DNA of 64,000 bases from Streptococcus oralis (lineage in GTDB: Bacteria > Bacillota > Bacilli > Lactobacillales > Streptococcaceae). A program made the position numbers and the translations under genes. The notes beneath the pieces are model-generated. The model was given only the letters and a program-made list of their open reading frames with translations. It was not told the DNA's origin and searched no databases. The stretch spans positions 43,550 through 107,549 of the forward strand of contig NZ_KQ969523.1 of NCBI RefSeq assembly GCF_001578935.1. Reading direction: 5' to 3'. Positions 24,189-32,800 of this stretch are shown here, one piece after another. Each line of letters begins with the position of its first letter. Position 1 is the first letter of the stretch.

Positions 24189-25766
24189 ATGAGCAATATA
24201 GTAAAAAGCAAAGAACTTCTTACGAGATATTCACTTGCAAGAATTCCTTTTATTGCTATCAATACCATTGAGCCAAGTAGAACATTAGGTATGTTAAAGG
24301 AAATATCTGAAGAATTACAACTTCCGTTCAACGTACATACTCTCACCAAAGGTGTGTATGATCTTAGTTCTGGTAAGAATGTTAACGATGATAAATCTGT
24401 TTATGGTGCAATAGATTACATGACGGACCAAATGCAAAAGAAACAATACCAAACTATTGTACTGACAGAAGTTCCGGATCTTAGTAATGAAAATAGCGAT
24501 TCTAAACAAGTCTTAGCACTGGTCAATCTAGCCAATGAAACTGGAGGCGTTGTAATAGTTTTTACCAATACCCCTATTTGGAATCAACTTCAACGGCAAG
24601 GTATGACAGTAAAAATAGATTTACCTAACGAAGAGGAAATGTACTCAATAATTCAAGAATACATTGACGACTATCGAAACGATATCCAGATTGAATGGGA
24701 CAACTCCGATATTCGAGAAGCTGCTGCAGCTCTCAATGGGGTAACTAGAATCGAGGCAGAGAACGTTATCGCTGCTTTGATTGCAAATAAGTGCATAAGA
24801 AAATCTGATTTAGATGAGATAAGATTTGCAAAAGATCGCCTATTCTCTGATATCTCTGGTCTAGAAAAAATCGTTGTAGATGATTCTGTAAAGGATGTTG
24901 GAGGACTTGAAGGATTAAGGAAGTGGCTTGATGAAAAGAAAGAACTGCTAACTCCCGAAAAGAAAGATATGTTACGTGAGAAAGGATTGCAGCCACCTAG
25001 AGGAATACTCCTAGTAGGTGTCCCTGGATGCGGAAAATCTTTATCTGCTAAATCAATTTCCGCTAACTGGAAACTTCCATTATATCGTTTAGATTTTGCA
25101 ACGGTTCAAGGAAGTTATGTAGGTCAGTCTGAACAGCAACTCAAAGATGCTCTAACTACCGCTGAGAATGTATCTCCATGTATTTTATGGATTGATGAAA
25201 TAGAAAAAGGACTATCAGGAGCTACTGGAGGAGCTAATGATGGCGGTGTATCTACTCGTATGGTTGGTCAATTCTTATTTTGGATGCAAGAATGCAAAAA
25301 ACAAGTTTTTGTAGTTGCAACAGCTAATGATGTGTCTATGCTTCCATCAGAACTTCTCCGTCGAGGAAGGTTTGATGAGTTATTCTTTGTTGATTTACCT
25401 ACTGCAGATGAGCGTAAAGAAATACTTGCTTTGTATTTTAAAAAATACTTAAGTCTAGAATTTGAAGGAGATTTTTCTGATAATATCACTCAAATAAGTG
25501 ATGGTTTCACTGGTGCGGACTTAGAATCGACAGTTAGAGATTTAGCTTACCGAGCTATCGCTAATAACAATTTTATTCTCAATGAAGAGAATATCATGAC
25601 TGCTTTCAATAATGTAGTCCCACTCTCTCAAACTAGCCCAGAAAAAATTGAGGCTATTAGAGATTGGGGGAAAGAAAGAGCTGTTCCTGCATCTGGGAAA
25701 CCAATCGGTGAGGAGGGACTTGTTCATAAACAAAGTGGACTTAAAACAAGAAAAGTACTTGTTTAA
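24189..25766 (+). CDS. Ycf46-like AAA+ ATPase (AAA+ operon, gene 4)
   Basis: ATPase of 525 residues with the layout of Ycf46/SpoVK-type proteins: a degenerate N-terminal domain (residues ~1-220, no Walker A) and a complete classical AAA domain. Walker A GVPGCGKS is at residues 277-284, the pore-loop-like FATVQGSYVGQSE at ~303, Walker B LWIDE with Asp336-Glu337, sensor 1 VVATAND, and the arginine-finger block LLRRGRFDELFFVDLP. The C-terminal four-helix lid ends near residue 480. No protease motif (HEXXH) is present, so it is a remodelling or unfolding motor rather than FtsH. Followed by a terminator. Confidence 0.9.
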   Translation: MSNIVKSKELLTRYSLARIPFIAINTIEPSRTLGMLKEISEELQLPFNVHTLTKGVYDLSSGKNVNDDKSVYGAIDYMTDQMQKKQYQTIVLTEVPDLSNENSDSKQVLALVNLANETGGVVIVFTNTPIWNQLQRQGMTVKIDLPNEEEMYSIIQEYIDDYRNDIQIEWDNSDIREAAAALNGVTRIEAENVIAALIANKCIRKSDLDEIRFAKDRLFSDISGLEKIVVDDSVKDVGGLEGLRKWLDEKKELLTPEKKDMLREKGLQPPRGILLVGVPGCGKSLSAKSISANWKLPLYRLDFATVQGSYVGQSEQQLKDALTTAENVSPCILWIDEIEKGLSGATGGANDGGVSTRMVGQFLFWMQECKKQVFVVATANDVSMLPSELLRRGRFDELFFVDLPTADERKEILALYFKKYLSLEFEGDFSDNITQISDGFTGADLESTVRDLAYRAIANNNFILNEENIMTAFNNVVPLSQTSPEKIEAIRDWGKERAVPASGKPIGEEGLVHKQSGLKTRKVLV

Positions 25767-25780
25767 TAAGTTCATTATTT

Positions 25781-25819
25781 GGACACGGTAACTGTAATCT
25801 CAGTTTCGTGTCCATTTTT
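25781..25819 (+). terminator. Terminator/attenuator after the AAA+ gene
   Basis: Compound stem: GGACACG (25781-25787) with CGTGTCC (25807-25813), inner AACTG (25790-25794) with CAGTT (25801-25805), followed by ATTTTTAT. Confidence 0.8.
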
Positions 25820-25913
25820 ATAATTCCCTAAATGAAGATCTTTTTTGAGAGTATCATTAAAAGGAATCTTAAAATGCAAAATATAACTTATAACACAATT
25901 AGGAGAAAAATAG

Positions 25914-26384
25914 ATGCCAAATCCATACCAATCCCAAAAACAAACACAAGCAAGCCATATCATGACTTCTAACTTAAAACAACCACAGATAGATAAATTG
26001 AGTTTAGATAGGCTTCTAAGAAAATCACGGTCTAAAGAATATATGGATGCTATTCATCAACTAGATGCAGGAGGACATGTTCATAATAAAAAGGAAGTAA
26101 ATGAAATTATTAATACAATTAAGTCAGAATTCCCAGATGTGGATATTAATGGAATTCTCCTAGGTTTTGTAGCAAAATGTTATTTAGGAGCACCTTATGA
26201 AGCGCACACCCTAGACTTAGTTGAAGAAATCATTGAGCATTATAAACGAGGAGAGACATTACCTGGTGGGCTCGATAAAGCCAAAAGCATTGCTTTACAT
26301 GGAGGATATGATTTTATCGAAGTTTATACAGATTGTTGTCGAGCAATTAGCTCAAATGGTTCCGTATCAGTTATAAAAGATTAA
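25914..26384 (+). CDS. 156-residue hypothetical protein of the AAA+ island (gene 5)
   Basis: Unrecognised soluble protein. An AGGAGA ribosome site precedes the ATG at 25914; a second Met at residue 17 is possible. The N-terminal ~45 residues are polar; the core from ~50 is well ordered: NKKEVNEIINTIKSEFPDVDINGILLGFVAKCYLG, APYEAHTLDLVEEIIEHYKRGETLPGGLDKAKS and HGGYDFIEVYTDCCRAIS in pieces, ending with a short strand SVSVIKD. The conserved-looking Cys, His and Glu residues could form an active or binding site, but no family is identified. It follows the AAA+ operon after a terminator, so its level may be set separately. Confidence 0.75.
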   Translation: MPNPYQSQKQTQASHIMTSNLKQPQIDKLSLDRLLRKSRSKEYMDAIHQLDAGGHVHNKKEVNEIINTIKSEFPDVDINGILLGFVAKCYLGAPYEAHTLDLVEEIIEHYKRGETLPGGLDKAKSIALHGGYDFIEVYTDCCRAISSNGSVSVIKD

Positions 26385-26692
26385 TTATGTATAGAACAGT
26401 AATATATGGCATACAGAGAATTTCATAAATAATTGGTAATTAACCTAAAAGGATACTATTAGGTAACAGGAAAAATTCATCTCGATGTTAAAACGACTAC
26501 TGTATTATCTTTGTAATATAGTAAAATTATCAGGAATCGCTTGGAATAATTAATTTGTTTTTCTCTATATAACAAGAATTAGTGGCATGAAAGTATAGCT
26601 ATATAGTAGGACACAAAATATCTATTACCAACGCGCTACTTAGCTAGTGGGGGGGCGACATTCGGCGGTTCCGCCTATTCTCTTTTATAACT
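26385..26692. other. Gene-free right edge of the island
   Basis: About 300 bases without a credible gene. The first part is AT-rich like the island. A G-run (GGGGGGGCG at 26649) and a small GGCGG-tt-CCGCC hairpin at about 26664 mark a sharp rise in GC. This is a plausible island boundary, but no direct repeat matching the integrase side was found by eye. Confidence 0.45.
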
Positions 26693-26727
26693 AAGAATTT
26701 GAGAACCATTTTGTCTCAGATTCTTTT
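26693..26727. terminator. Terminator of the HXXEE gene
   Basis: AAGAATTTGAGA (26693-26704) with TCTCAGATTCTT (26714-26725), one mismatch; lies directly beyond the minus-strand stop at 26729. Confidence 0.65.
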
Positions 26728-26728
26728 G

Positions 26729-27247
26729 TTAATGGTTATGGGCAAGCCAGGCGGAACACTTTTTCCCAAGCCAAAGAGCAAAGAGGAGATTGATGACGAC
26801 GATGCCTGAGCCAACTAGTGAAAATAGGAAAAATTCACTAGTCGAAATCTGCCATAAATGCACAATGTCGATAATCAAATAAGCACTGACAGGAAAACAA
26901 AGGATCGAAGTGATCAGAGCAGGAATATACTTGCGAAGAAGGATTGATTGTCCGATATGGAGCAAGAGATGAAGTGCAAAGGCTACAAATCCCCCCAACC
27001 AAACTAATTCGAGCGCTCTAGATTGAGTAAAATACGCTAATAAAGTGATGGATAAGACAAGAATAAACTCTTCAAAAACAGCAAGGGCAAATCCCTCTGT
27101 TGTAATTCCTTTGTGAATCTTGAGAATAGCTGGAGCCTTTTGAGCCAGCAGGGTTTCGTTGAGATGAATCCAAGGGACAAGACCGATAATTTCTTCCATA
27201 TCGTGAAAGATAAAAAGTAGAGGAAACATCCAAAGATAAAATGCCAT
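26729..27247 (-). CDS. HXXEE-domain membrane protein
   Basis: Integral membrane protein of 172 residues with about five hydrophobic segments. The name-giving motif appears as HDMEE at residues 15-19 (LLFIFHDMEEIIGLVPW), followed later by VFEEFILVLS and LHLLLHIGQSI, which supply further His and Glu residues of a possible metal site within the membrane. Single-gene unit on the minus strand. Function of the family is unknown; an intramembrane metalloenzyme is sometimes suggested from the motif pattern. Confidence 0.85.
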   Translation of the reverse strand: MAFYLWMFPLLFIFHDMEEIIGLVPWIHLNETLLAQKAPAILKIHKGITTEGFALAVFEEFILVLSITLLAYFTQSRALELVWLGGFVAFALHLLLHIGQSILLRKYIPALITSILCFPVSAYLIIDIVHLWQISTSEFFLFSLVGSGIVVINLLFALWLGKKCSAWLAHNH

Positions 27248-27285
27248 AAATCTCTCCTGAAGGGCTATAAATCGCTAACCAATAA

Positions 27286-27312
27286 AGCAAAAAACGCCCA
27301 GTAAGGCGTTTT
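27286..27312 (-). terminator. rpmF-rpmG terminator
   Basis: On the minus strand AAAACGCC / GGCGTTTT (27305-27312 and 27291-27298) followed by a T-run. Confidence 0.75.
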
Positions 27313-27325
27313 GAGGTAGGTGTGC

Positions 27326-27475
27326 TTATTTCACTTCTGTAAACACAACGTGTTTGCGAAGTTTTGGTGAGTATTTCTTCAATTGAAGACGGTCTGGAGT
27401 GTTACGTTTGTTTTTAGAAGTAAGGTACAAGCGTTCACCAGATTCTTTGTGTTCAAGTGTGATATTTACGCGCAT
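27326..27475 (-). CDS. rpmG: 50S ribosomal protein L33
   Basis: Small subunit protein of 49 residues, read on minus from the ATG at 27475. The sequence begins [20 protein letters not shown] and contains [19 protein letters not shown], the usual L33 core. It has no cysteines, so it is the zinc-independent (C-minus) type. It follows rpmF by 15 bases in a two-gene operon and ends before the terminator at 27286-27312. Confidence 0.97.
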
Positions 27476-27490
27476 GGTATCTCCCTTCTA

Positions 27491-27673
27491 TTATTCAGCT
27501 GATGCAGCTTTAGCGATTTTACGTCCTTTGTAGTATCCTTTAAGTGATACGCGGTGAGAACGTGAGTAATCTCCAGTAGTTTCGTCAAAGTTTACAGATG
27601 GAGCTGTTACTTTGTAGTGTGTACGACGTTTGTTTTTCTTCGCTTTTGAAGTGCGACGTGCAGGTACTGCCAT
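27491..27673 (-). CDS. rpmF: 50S ribosomal protein L32
   Basis: Ribosomal protein of 60 residues, first gene of the rpmF-rpmG pair. [19 protein letters not shown] at the N-terminus is diagnostic. The C-terminal zinc ribbon cysteines of C-plus L32 are absent here ([17 protein letters not shown]), so the protein does not need zinc, matching the neighbouring L33. A good promoter with extended -10 lies upstream. Confidence 0.98.
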
Positions 27674-27730
27674 TTTGATTTCTCCTTTTAAGATATAATT
27701 CAGTTAGGTTTGATTTTCATCAACTTTAAT

Positions 27731-27759
27731 AGTATATCAAAACTTTTTTGTAAAGTAAA
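27731..27759 (-). promoter_or_regulatory. rpmF promoter
   Basis: On minus: TTTACT (27759-27754), 17-base spacer, TATACT (27736-27731) with TGA extension. Confidence 0.75.
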
Positions 27760-27853
27760 GTTACTTGACAAAAAAAGATGAAAAAATTAGAAGTTGTTAA
27801 TCGGAATTTTCTGAAAATTCAAGAATTTTATTCTGTTCTTCATGCGAAAATTG

Positions 27854-27862
27854 TGCTATAAT
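27854..27862 (+). promoter_or_regulatory. Extended -10 of ilvD
   Basis: TGC-TATAAT ending 27 bases before the ATG at 27890; no good -35. Confidence 0.7.
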
Positions 27863-27889
27863 AGTAAAAACTGAAATGGGAGGGATAAG

Positions 27890-29593
27890 ATGACTGAATT
27901 AGATAAACGTCACCGCAGTAGCATTTATGATAGCATGGTTAAATCACCAAACCGTGCCATGCTGCGTGCGACCGGTATGACAGATAAGGACTTTGAAACA
28001 CCGATTGTGGGAGTGATTTCGACTTGGGCGGAAAATACACCATGTAACATCCACTTGCATGATTTTGGGAAATTGGCGAAAGAAGGTGTCAAATCTGCAG
28101 GAGCTTGGCCGGTTCAGTTTGGGACCATTACCGTAGCGGACGGGATTGCCATGGGAACGCCTGGTATGCGTTTCTCTCTAACGTCTCGTGATATCATCGC
28201 AGACTCCATCGAAGCGGCGATGGGTGGTCACAACGTAGATGCCTTTGTAGCCATCGGTGGTTGTGACAAGAACATGCCTGGTTCCATGATTGCCATTGCT
28301 AATATGGATATTCCAGCTATTTTCGCTTATGGTGGTACCATTGCACCGGGAAATCTTGATGGCAAAGACATTGACTTGGTTTCTGTTTTTGAGGGTATCG
28401 GAAAATGGAACCACGGTGACATGACAGCTGAGGACGTGAAACGTCTTGAATGTAATGCCTGCCCGGGCCCTGGTGGCTGTGGTGGTATGTATACAGCTAA
28501 TACCATGGCGACTGCTATCGAAGTTCTAGGTATGAGTTTGCCAGGATCTTCATCTCACCCAGCTGAATCAGCTGACAAGAAGGAAGATATCGAAGCAGCA
28601 GGACGAGCTGTTGTTAAGATGCTTGAGCTTGGTCTCAAACCATCAGATATCTTGACTCGTGAAGCCTTTGAAGATGCCATCACTGTAACGATGGCTCTCG
28701 GTGGTTCTACAAATGCTACTCTTCACTTGCTCGCTATTGCCCATGCGGCTAATGTTGACTTGTCACTTGGGGACTTCAATACGATCCAAGAGCGTGTGCC
28801 TCACTTGGCCGACTTGAAACCATCTGGTCAGTATGTCTTCCAAGACCTCTACGAAGTCGGTGGGGTCCCTGCGGTTATGAAATATCTCCTGGCAAATGGC
28901 TTCCTTCATGGCGACCGCATCACATGTACTGGTAAGACAGTTGCTGAGAACTTGGCTGACTTTGCAGACCTCACACCAGGTCAAAAAGTCATTATGCCAC
29001 TTGAAAATCCAAAACGTGCAGACGGTCCGCTTATCATCTTGAACGGGAACCTTGCCCCTGATGGTGCGGTTGCTAAGGTATCAGGTGTTAAAGTGCGTCG
29101 TCACGTTGGACCAGCTAAGGTCTTTGACTCGGAAGAAGATGCTATTCAGGCTGTCTTGACAGACGAAATCGTTGATGGCGATGTTGTCGTTGTTCGTTTT
29201 GTTGGACCGAAGGGTGGTCCAGGTATGCCTGAGATGCTGTCCCTTTCATCCATGATTGTTGGTAAAGGTCAAGGAGACAAGGTTGCCCTCTTGACGGATG
29301 GCCGTTTCTCTGGTGGGACTTATGGTCTGGTTGTTGGACATATCGCTCCTGAAGCTCAGGATGGTGGACCGATTGCCTACCTTCGTACAGGCGATATCGT
29401 TACAGTTGACCAAGATACCAAAGAAATTTCCATGGCCGTATCCGAAGAAGAACTTGAAAAACGCAAGGCAGAAACAACCTTGCCACCACTATACAGCCGT
29501 GGTGTCCTTGGTAAATATGCCCATATCGTATCATCTGCTTCACGTGGAGCCGTGACAGACTTCTGGAATATGGACAAGTCAGGTAAAAAATAA
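27890..29593 (+). CDS. ilvD: Dihydroxy-acid dehydratase
   Basis: Iron-sulfur enzyme of valine, isoleucine and leucine synthesis converting dihydroxy-isovalerate and dihydroxy-methylvalerate to the 2-keto acids. The 567-residue length is standard. Cluster cysteines lie in [10 protein letters not shown] and [19 protein letters not shown] (near residues 122 and 190-205); the Mg2+/substrate region [10 protein letters not shown] and [15 protein letters not shown] are present near residues 444 and 471. GGGAGGG precedes the ATG. Transcribed alone; a BOX element and terminator follow. The SufT-like cluster-assembly factor lies convergent just downstream. Confidence 0.98.
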   Translation: MTELDKRHRSSIYDSMVKSPNRAMLRATGMTDKDFETPIVGVISTWAENTPCNIHLHDFGKLAKEGVKSAGAWPVQFGTITVADGIAMGTPGMRFSLTSRDIIADSIEAAMGGHNVDAFVAIGGCDKNMPGSMIAIANMDIPAIFAYGGTIAPGNLDGKDIDLVSVFEGIGKWNHGDMTAEDVKRLECNACPGPGGCGGMYTANTMATAIEVLGMSLPGSSSHPAESADKKEDIEAAGRAVVKMLELGLKPSDILTREAFEDAITVTMALGGSTNATLHLLAIAHAANVDLSLGDFNTIQERVPHLADLKPSGQYVFQDLYEVGGVPAVMKYLLANGFLHGDRITCTGKTVAENLADFADLTPGQKVIMPLENPKRADGPLIILNGNLAPDGAVAKVSGVKVRRHVGPAKVFDSEEDAIQAVLTDEIVDGDVVVVRFVGPKGGPGMPEMLSLSSMIVGKGQGDKVALLTDGRFSGGTYGLVVGHIAPEAQDGGPIAYLRTGDIVTVDQDTKEISMAVSEEELEKRKAETTLPPLYSRGVLGKYAHIVSSASRGAVTDFWNMDKSGKK

Positions 29594-29597
29594 ACTC

Positions 29598-29710
29598 ATA
29601 CTCTTCGAAAATCTCTTCAAACCACGTCAACTTTATCTGCAACCTCAAAGCTGTGCTTTGAGCAACCTGCGGCTAGTTTTCTAGTTTGCCCTTCGATTTT
29701 CATTGAGTAT
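29598..29710 (+). repeat. BOX element (shortened)
   Basis: Starts ATACTCTTCGAAAATCTCTT and ends GATTTTCATTGAGTAT, the hallmark ends of pneumococcal BOX repeats. The boxA unit is internally deleted and runs straight into boxC (CAACCTCAAAGCTGTGCTTTGAG palindromic core). Located after ilvD. Confidence 0.85.
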
Positions 29711-29714
29711 CAAA

Positions 29715-29743
29715 AAGCAAGCCAACTTCGGCTTGCTTCTTTT
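29715..29743. terminator. Bidirectional terminator between ilvD and sufT-like gene
   Basis: AAGCAAGCC (29715-29723) / GGCTTGCTT (29730-29738), then CTTTT; A-run on the other side. Confidence 0.8.
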
Positions 29744-29768
29744 CATCTTCAAAAAGTAATTTGCCTGC

Positions 29769-30110
29769 TTAACGAGGTGGTAGTCCAAGGGCAATGCGGC
29801 CGTAGCGACTGATTCGTGTAATCTTCCAGGCAGGCGACCAGGTAACTTCAACCTTGACCTCTTCGATACCCTCGATTTGTTTTAGACCTGCAACGATTTC
29901 GATAGGCAAGCTTTCGGCGCAATCGCAGGCAGTGTCGGTGAAAGTCATGACAATCTTGCAGAGACCTGTTTCGTCCAGATTGACTTCATAAATCAGCCCT
30001 AGATTGTACACATCCAATTCCACATCTGTATCAAAAACCTTCTCTAGTTTTTCGATAATTTGGTCTTGTAAGGCCAAAGCGCGGTCATTGATTTTGATAT
30101 CGTCTCTCAT
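29769..30110 (-). CDS. MIP18/SufT-family metal-sulfur cluster assembly factor
   Basis: Protein of 113 residues with the DUF59/MIP18 fold, associated with iron-sulfur cluster assembly or transfer. DVELDVYNLGLIYEV at residues ~31-45 and VMTFTDTACDCAESLP at ~56-71 are the family blocks; the cysteines in CDCAE are candidates for cluster or metal contact. The C-terminus has EEVKVEVTWSPAWK. It is a single-gene minus-strand unit. A link to the neighbouring Fe-S enzyme IlvD is inferred from position only. Confidence 0.88.
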   Translation of the reverse strand: MRDDIKINDRALALQDQIIEKLEKVFDTDVELDVYNLGLIYEVNLDETGLCKIVMTFTDTACDCAESLPIEIVAGLKQIEGIEEVKVEVTWSPAWKITRISRYGRIALGLPPR

Positions 30111-30239
30111 AACAGTCCCTCCACGTGATAAATATCCTCTATTTTCTCATAATTCTGACAATTTGGCAAGTTTTTGATGAATTTTCTGAAAAGACTCTCT
30201 TGAGATCTTCTCCTCTCACTGTTTTAATCCCTTTATTTA

Positions 30240-30248
30240 TGGTAAAAT
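30240..30248 (+). promoter_or_regulatory. Extended -10 of hisS
   Basis: TGG-TAAAAT, 29 bases before the ATG. The short leader leaves no room for a T-box. Confidence 0.6.
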
Positions 30249-30277
30249 AAAACTATTAAGTTTAAAGAGGATTCCCT

Positions 30278-31558
30278 ATGAAATTACAAAAACCAAAAGG
30301 AACACAGGATATTTTACCTGCTGAGTCTGCCAAGTGGCAGTACGTTGAGGGCTTTGCCCGTGAAATTTTTAGTCGCTACAATTATGCGGAAATTCGTACA
30401 CCGATTTTTGAGCATTACGAGGTTATCAGTCGCTCTGTCGGAGATACAACGGATATCGTAACCAAGGAAATGTATGATTTCTATGACAAGGGTGATCGTC
30501 ATATCACCCTCCGTCCAGAAGGAACTGCGCCCGTTGTCCGCTCTTATGTGGAAAATAAACTCTTCGCCCCAGAAGTGCAAAAGCCAAGTAAATTTTACTA
30601 CATGGGCCCTATGTTCCGTTATGAGCGTCCACAAGCGGGGCGTTTGCGCCAGTTCCACCAGATTGGTGTTGAGTGCTTTGGTTCGAGCAATCCAGCTACC
30701 GATGTGGAAACCATCGCTATGGCAGCCCATTTCTTGAAAGAAATTGGCATTCAAGGAGTCAAATTGCACCTCAACACTCTTGGGAATCCTGAGAGTCGTG
30801 CGGCCTACCGTCAAGCCTTGATCGACTATTTGACACCGCTCAAGGAGACCTTGTCGAAGGATAGCCAACGTCGTTTGGAGGAAAATCCTCTCCGTGTCCT
30901 AGACTCTAAGGAGAAAGAAGACATGGTGGCAGTGGAGAATGCACCTTCTATCTTGGATTTCCTTGATGAAGAAAGCCAAGTCCATTTTAATGCTGTGCGT
31001 CAGATGTTGGAAAATCTAGGTGTAGACTATATCATCGATACCAATATGGTGCGTGGTCTGGACTACTACAACCACACCATTTTCGAGTTCATCACAGAGA
31101 TTGAGGGGAATAGCTTGACGGTCTGTGCGGGCGGTCGTTATGACGGTTTGGTTGCTTACTTTGGTGGTCCTGAAACGGCTGGATTTGGTTTTGGACTTGG
31201 TGTTGAGCGCCTCCTACTCATCCTAGAAAAGCAAGGTGTGGTGCTTCCGATAGAAAATAGCCTTGATGTTTATATGGCAGTTTTGGGTGAAGGAGCAAAT
31301 GTTAAGGCCTTGGAATTGGTACAAGTCCTTCGCCAGCAAGGTTTCAAAGCAGAACGTGATTACCTTAACCGCAAGCTTAAAGCTCAGTTCAAGTCAGCCG
31401 ACGTTTTTGCAGCTAAGACCCTCATCACCCTAGGAGAGAGCGAAGTCGAAAGCGGACAAGTGACAGTCAAGAACAACCAAACTCGAGAGGAAGTGCAAGT
31501 GTCACTTGATGCTATCAGCCAAAACTTCTCAGAAATCTTTGAAAAATTAGGCTTTTAA
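30278..31558 (+). CDS. hisS: Histidyl-tRNA synthetase
   Basis: Class II aminoacyl-tRNA synthetase charging tRNA-His, 426 residues. Motif 1 region is near RTPIFEHYE, motif 2 is [20 protein letters not shown] (residues ~109-128), the histidine-specific blocks [11 protein letters not shown] and GGRYDGLV are at ~263 and ~285, and motif 3 [13 protein letters not shown] at ~305. The C-terminal anticodon-binding domain starts at ~325. Single-gene unit with its own promoter and terminator. Confidence 0.99.
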   Translation: MKLQKPKGTQDILPAESAKWQYVEGFAREIFSRYNYAEIRTPIFEHYEVISRSVGDTTDIVTKEMYDFYDKGDRHITLRPEGTAPVVRSYVENKLFAPEVQKPSKFYYMGPMFRYERPQAGRLRQFHQIGVECFGSSNPATDVETIAMAAHFLKEIGIQGVKLHLNTLGNPESRAAYRQALIDYLTPLKETLSKDSQRRLEENPLRVLDSKEKEDMVAVENAPSILDFLDEESQVHFNAVRQMLENLGVDYIIDTNMVRGLDYYNHTIFEFITEIEGNSLTVCAGGRYDGLVAYFGGPETAGFGFGLGVERLLLILEKQGVVLPIENSLDVYMAVLGEGANVKALELVQVLRQQGFKAERDYLNRKLKAQFKSADVFAAKTLITLGESEVESGQVTVKNNQTREEVQVSLDAISQNFSEIFEKLGF

Positions 31559-31571
31559 TAGTAGAAAAACT

Positions 31572-31598
31572 GGTCAGGATCTTATCCCTGACCTTTTT
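31572..31598 (+). terminator. hisS terminator
   Basis: GGTCAGG (31572-31578) / CCTGACC (31587-31593) then TTTTTC. Confidence 0.85.
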
Positions 31599-31625
31599 CT
31601 TTTGCAAAATGACAAAAATCATAAA

Positions 31626-31653
31626 CTTTTTGACAAAAATACTTGTCAAAAAG
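31626..31653. promoter_or_regulatory. 11-bp perfect palindrome, probable XRE operator
   Basis: CTTTTTGACAA (31626-31636) and TTGTCAAAAAG (31643-31653) with a six-base spacer. The right arm contains the -35, so binding would block RNA polymerase. Autoregulation by the XRE protein encoded at 32032 is inferred. Confidence 0.65.
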
Positions 31654-31671
31654 AAAAAGATGTGTTACACT
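31643..31671 (+). promoter_or_regulatory. Promoter of the XRE/PspC/CPBP operon
   Basis: TTGTCA (31643-31648), 17-base spacer, TACACT (31666-31671) with TGT extension. Confidence 0.75.
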
Positions 31672-31707
31672 ATAATCAAGTTAAGAGAAAAGGAGAAAGG
31701 AACGATT

Positions 31708-32022
31708 ATGTGGGCATTAGGATTTGTACCTCTTGTGATTATGTATTATATCTACCATTCCCAAAAGGTCAAGAAACTGGAGAATAAAATCAAAAGAATT
31801 GAGCAAAAACAGAAAGGAAATAAAGAAATGTCAAGAATCTTAAAAGAATTGATTGGGAAAAAACCAACAATCGTTGGACAATTATTTGGCACAGACAACT
31901 GGGAAGTTGTGGATGTTGATGAGGAGTGGATCAAGCTACGTCGTGTTGATAAGAAGGGAAAAGAAAAATTCAAACTACAACGCATTGAGGATATCCAAAC
32001 CGTTGAATTTGACGGAGAGTAG
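31708..32022 (+). CDS. 104-residue single-pass membrane protein
   Basis: Unnamed family. The ATG at 31708 follows AAGGAGAAAGG; the frame is open further upstream but runs through the promoter. One membrane segment at residues 2-15 (WALGFVPLVIMYYIYH), then a lysine-rich coiled coil (KVKKLENKIKRIEQKQK), then a small domain from ~45 with WEVVDVDEEWIKLRR, probably beta-strands. It is first in an operon and ends ten bases before the XRE regulator start, so it may act with it as a sensor or anchor. Function unknown. Confidence 0.75.
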   Translation: MWALGFVPLVIMYYIYHSQKVKKLENKIKRIEQKQKGNKEMSRILKELIGKKPTIVGQLFGTDNWEVVDVDEEWIKLRRVDKKGKEKFKLQRIEDIQTVEFDGE

Positions 32023-32031
32023 GTGTGTAAC

Positions 32032-32238
32032 ATGCAACTAAAAAATCGTCTAAAAGAGCTTAGAGCTCGCGATAGTCTCAATCAAACCGACCTAGCCAAG
32101 CTGGCAGGGGTTTCCAGACAGACCATTAGCCTATTAGAACGGGACGAATACACCCCGTCCGTTGTGATTGCCTTGAAAATATCTCAAATTTTCAACGAAA
32201 CAGTCGAGTCGGTATTTCGTATAGAGGAGGACGAGTGA
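32032..32238 (+). CDS. XRE-family helix-turn-helix regulator
   Basis: Compact DNA-binding protein of 68 residues, essentially one Cro/C1-type HTH: NRLKELRARDSLNQTDLAKLAGVSRQTISLLERDEYTPS in pieces, residues ~4-43. The ATG at 32032 is preferred over a GTG nine bases earlier because AGGTG is spaced properly. The stop TGA overlaps the next ATG (TGATG). Such small regulators usually autoregulate; the 11-bp palindrome at the operon promoter is the likely site. Confidence 0.9.
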   Translation: MQLKNRLKELRARDSLNQTDLAKLAGVSRQTISLLERDEYTPSVVIALKISQIFNETVESVFRIEEDE

Positions 32239-32441
32239 TGAACAAGTATAAAGTGATTTATTATGTATCTATAGTTGTGTTTATCGTAAATCTTTTGGCT
32301 ATGATTGGAAGCCTATTTGGTTGGTTTACAATTGTTGAAAGTAAATACCTCTTCTGGATTACCATAGTTTTACTATTAGTCTTTAGATGGGTAGAGAGAA
32401 AGATAAAGTTTAAAGAGATTGAAAAAGGAGAAAAGTCATGA
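32238..32441 (+). CDS. 67-residue two-pass membrane protein
   Basis: Small protein with two hydrophobic segments (YYVSIVVFIVNLLAMIGSLFG and YLFWITIVLLLVF) and a basic cytoplasmic tail (RWVERKIKFKEIEKGEKS). Starts at the ATG that overlaps the XRE stop and ends overlapping the start of the PspC-domain gene, so it is firmly within the operon. No family recognised. Confidence 0.75.
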   Translation: MNKYKVIYYVSIVVFIVNLLAMIGSLFGWFTIVESKYLFWITIVLLLVFRWVERKIKFKEIEKGEKS

Positions 32442-32788
32442 GAGAGATTTTAGCAGGTTTTCAAGTCGATACTGAGCACAAAGAACTTTCGGGTGTTTGT
32501 GCAGGTTTAGGAAATTATTTTAACATTCAAGCCAATATCGTTCGTTTGGTGACAGTCTTGCTGTTTCTCTCTTCGACAGAGATTGGGATTATAACAGTAA
32601 CTCTCTATGCCTATCTAGCAGGTTGGCTTGGCAATGAACCCTTGGGAGATGGAGCAAAAAAAGCTAGAAACCAAGCTATTCTCTTACTTGCTGTTTGTTT
32701 GATTTTGGTGTCACTTGGAACAGAAGGCTTGACAGCTATTTTTGAATCAGGTAAGGACTTTGGTCAATGGTTGGCTGGATTGGTTTAG
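32438..32788 (+). CDS. PspC-domain membrane protein
   Basis: Protein of 116 residues. The N-terminal PspC domain is clear: LSGVCAGLGNYFNIQANIVRL (in pieces, residues ~18-38) followed by a membrane segment TVLLFLSS...VTLYAYLAGWLG. A second hydrophobic segment lies at ~88-105 (AILLLAVCLILVSLG). PspC proteins relate to envelope stress in other bacteria. ATGA overlap with the previous gene shows translational coupling. Confidence 0.88.
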   Translation: MREILAGFQVDTEHKELSGVCAGLGNYFNIQANIVRLVTVLLFLSSTEIGIITVTLYAYLAGWLGNEPLGDGAKKARNQAILLLAVCLILVSLGTEGLTAIFESGKDFGQWLAGLV

Positions 32789-32800
32789 AGGGGGATAAAA

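Noticed and set aside
24189..25766. FtsH metalloprotease
   Set aside because: The AAA core is similar but there is no HEXXH protease domain or N-terminal membrane segments.
21092..26384. Island as an active prophage or conjugative element
   Set aside because: No structural, replication, relaxase or lysis genes, and the integrase is broken.
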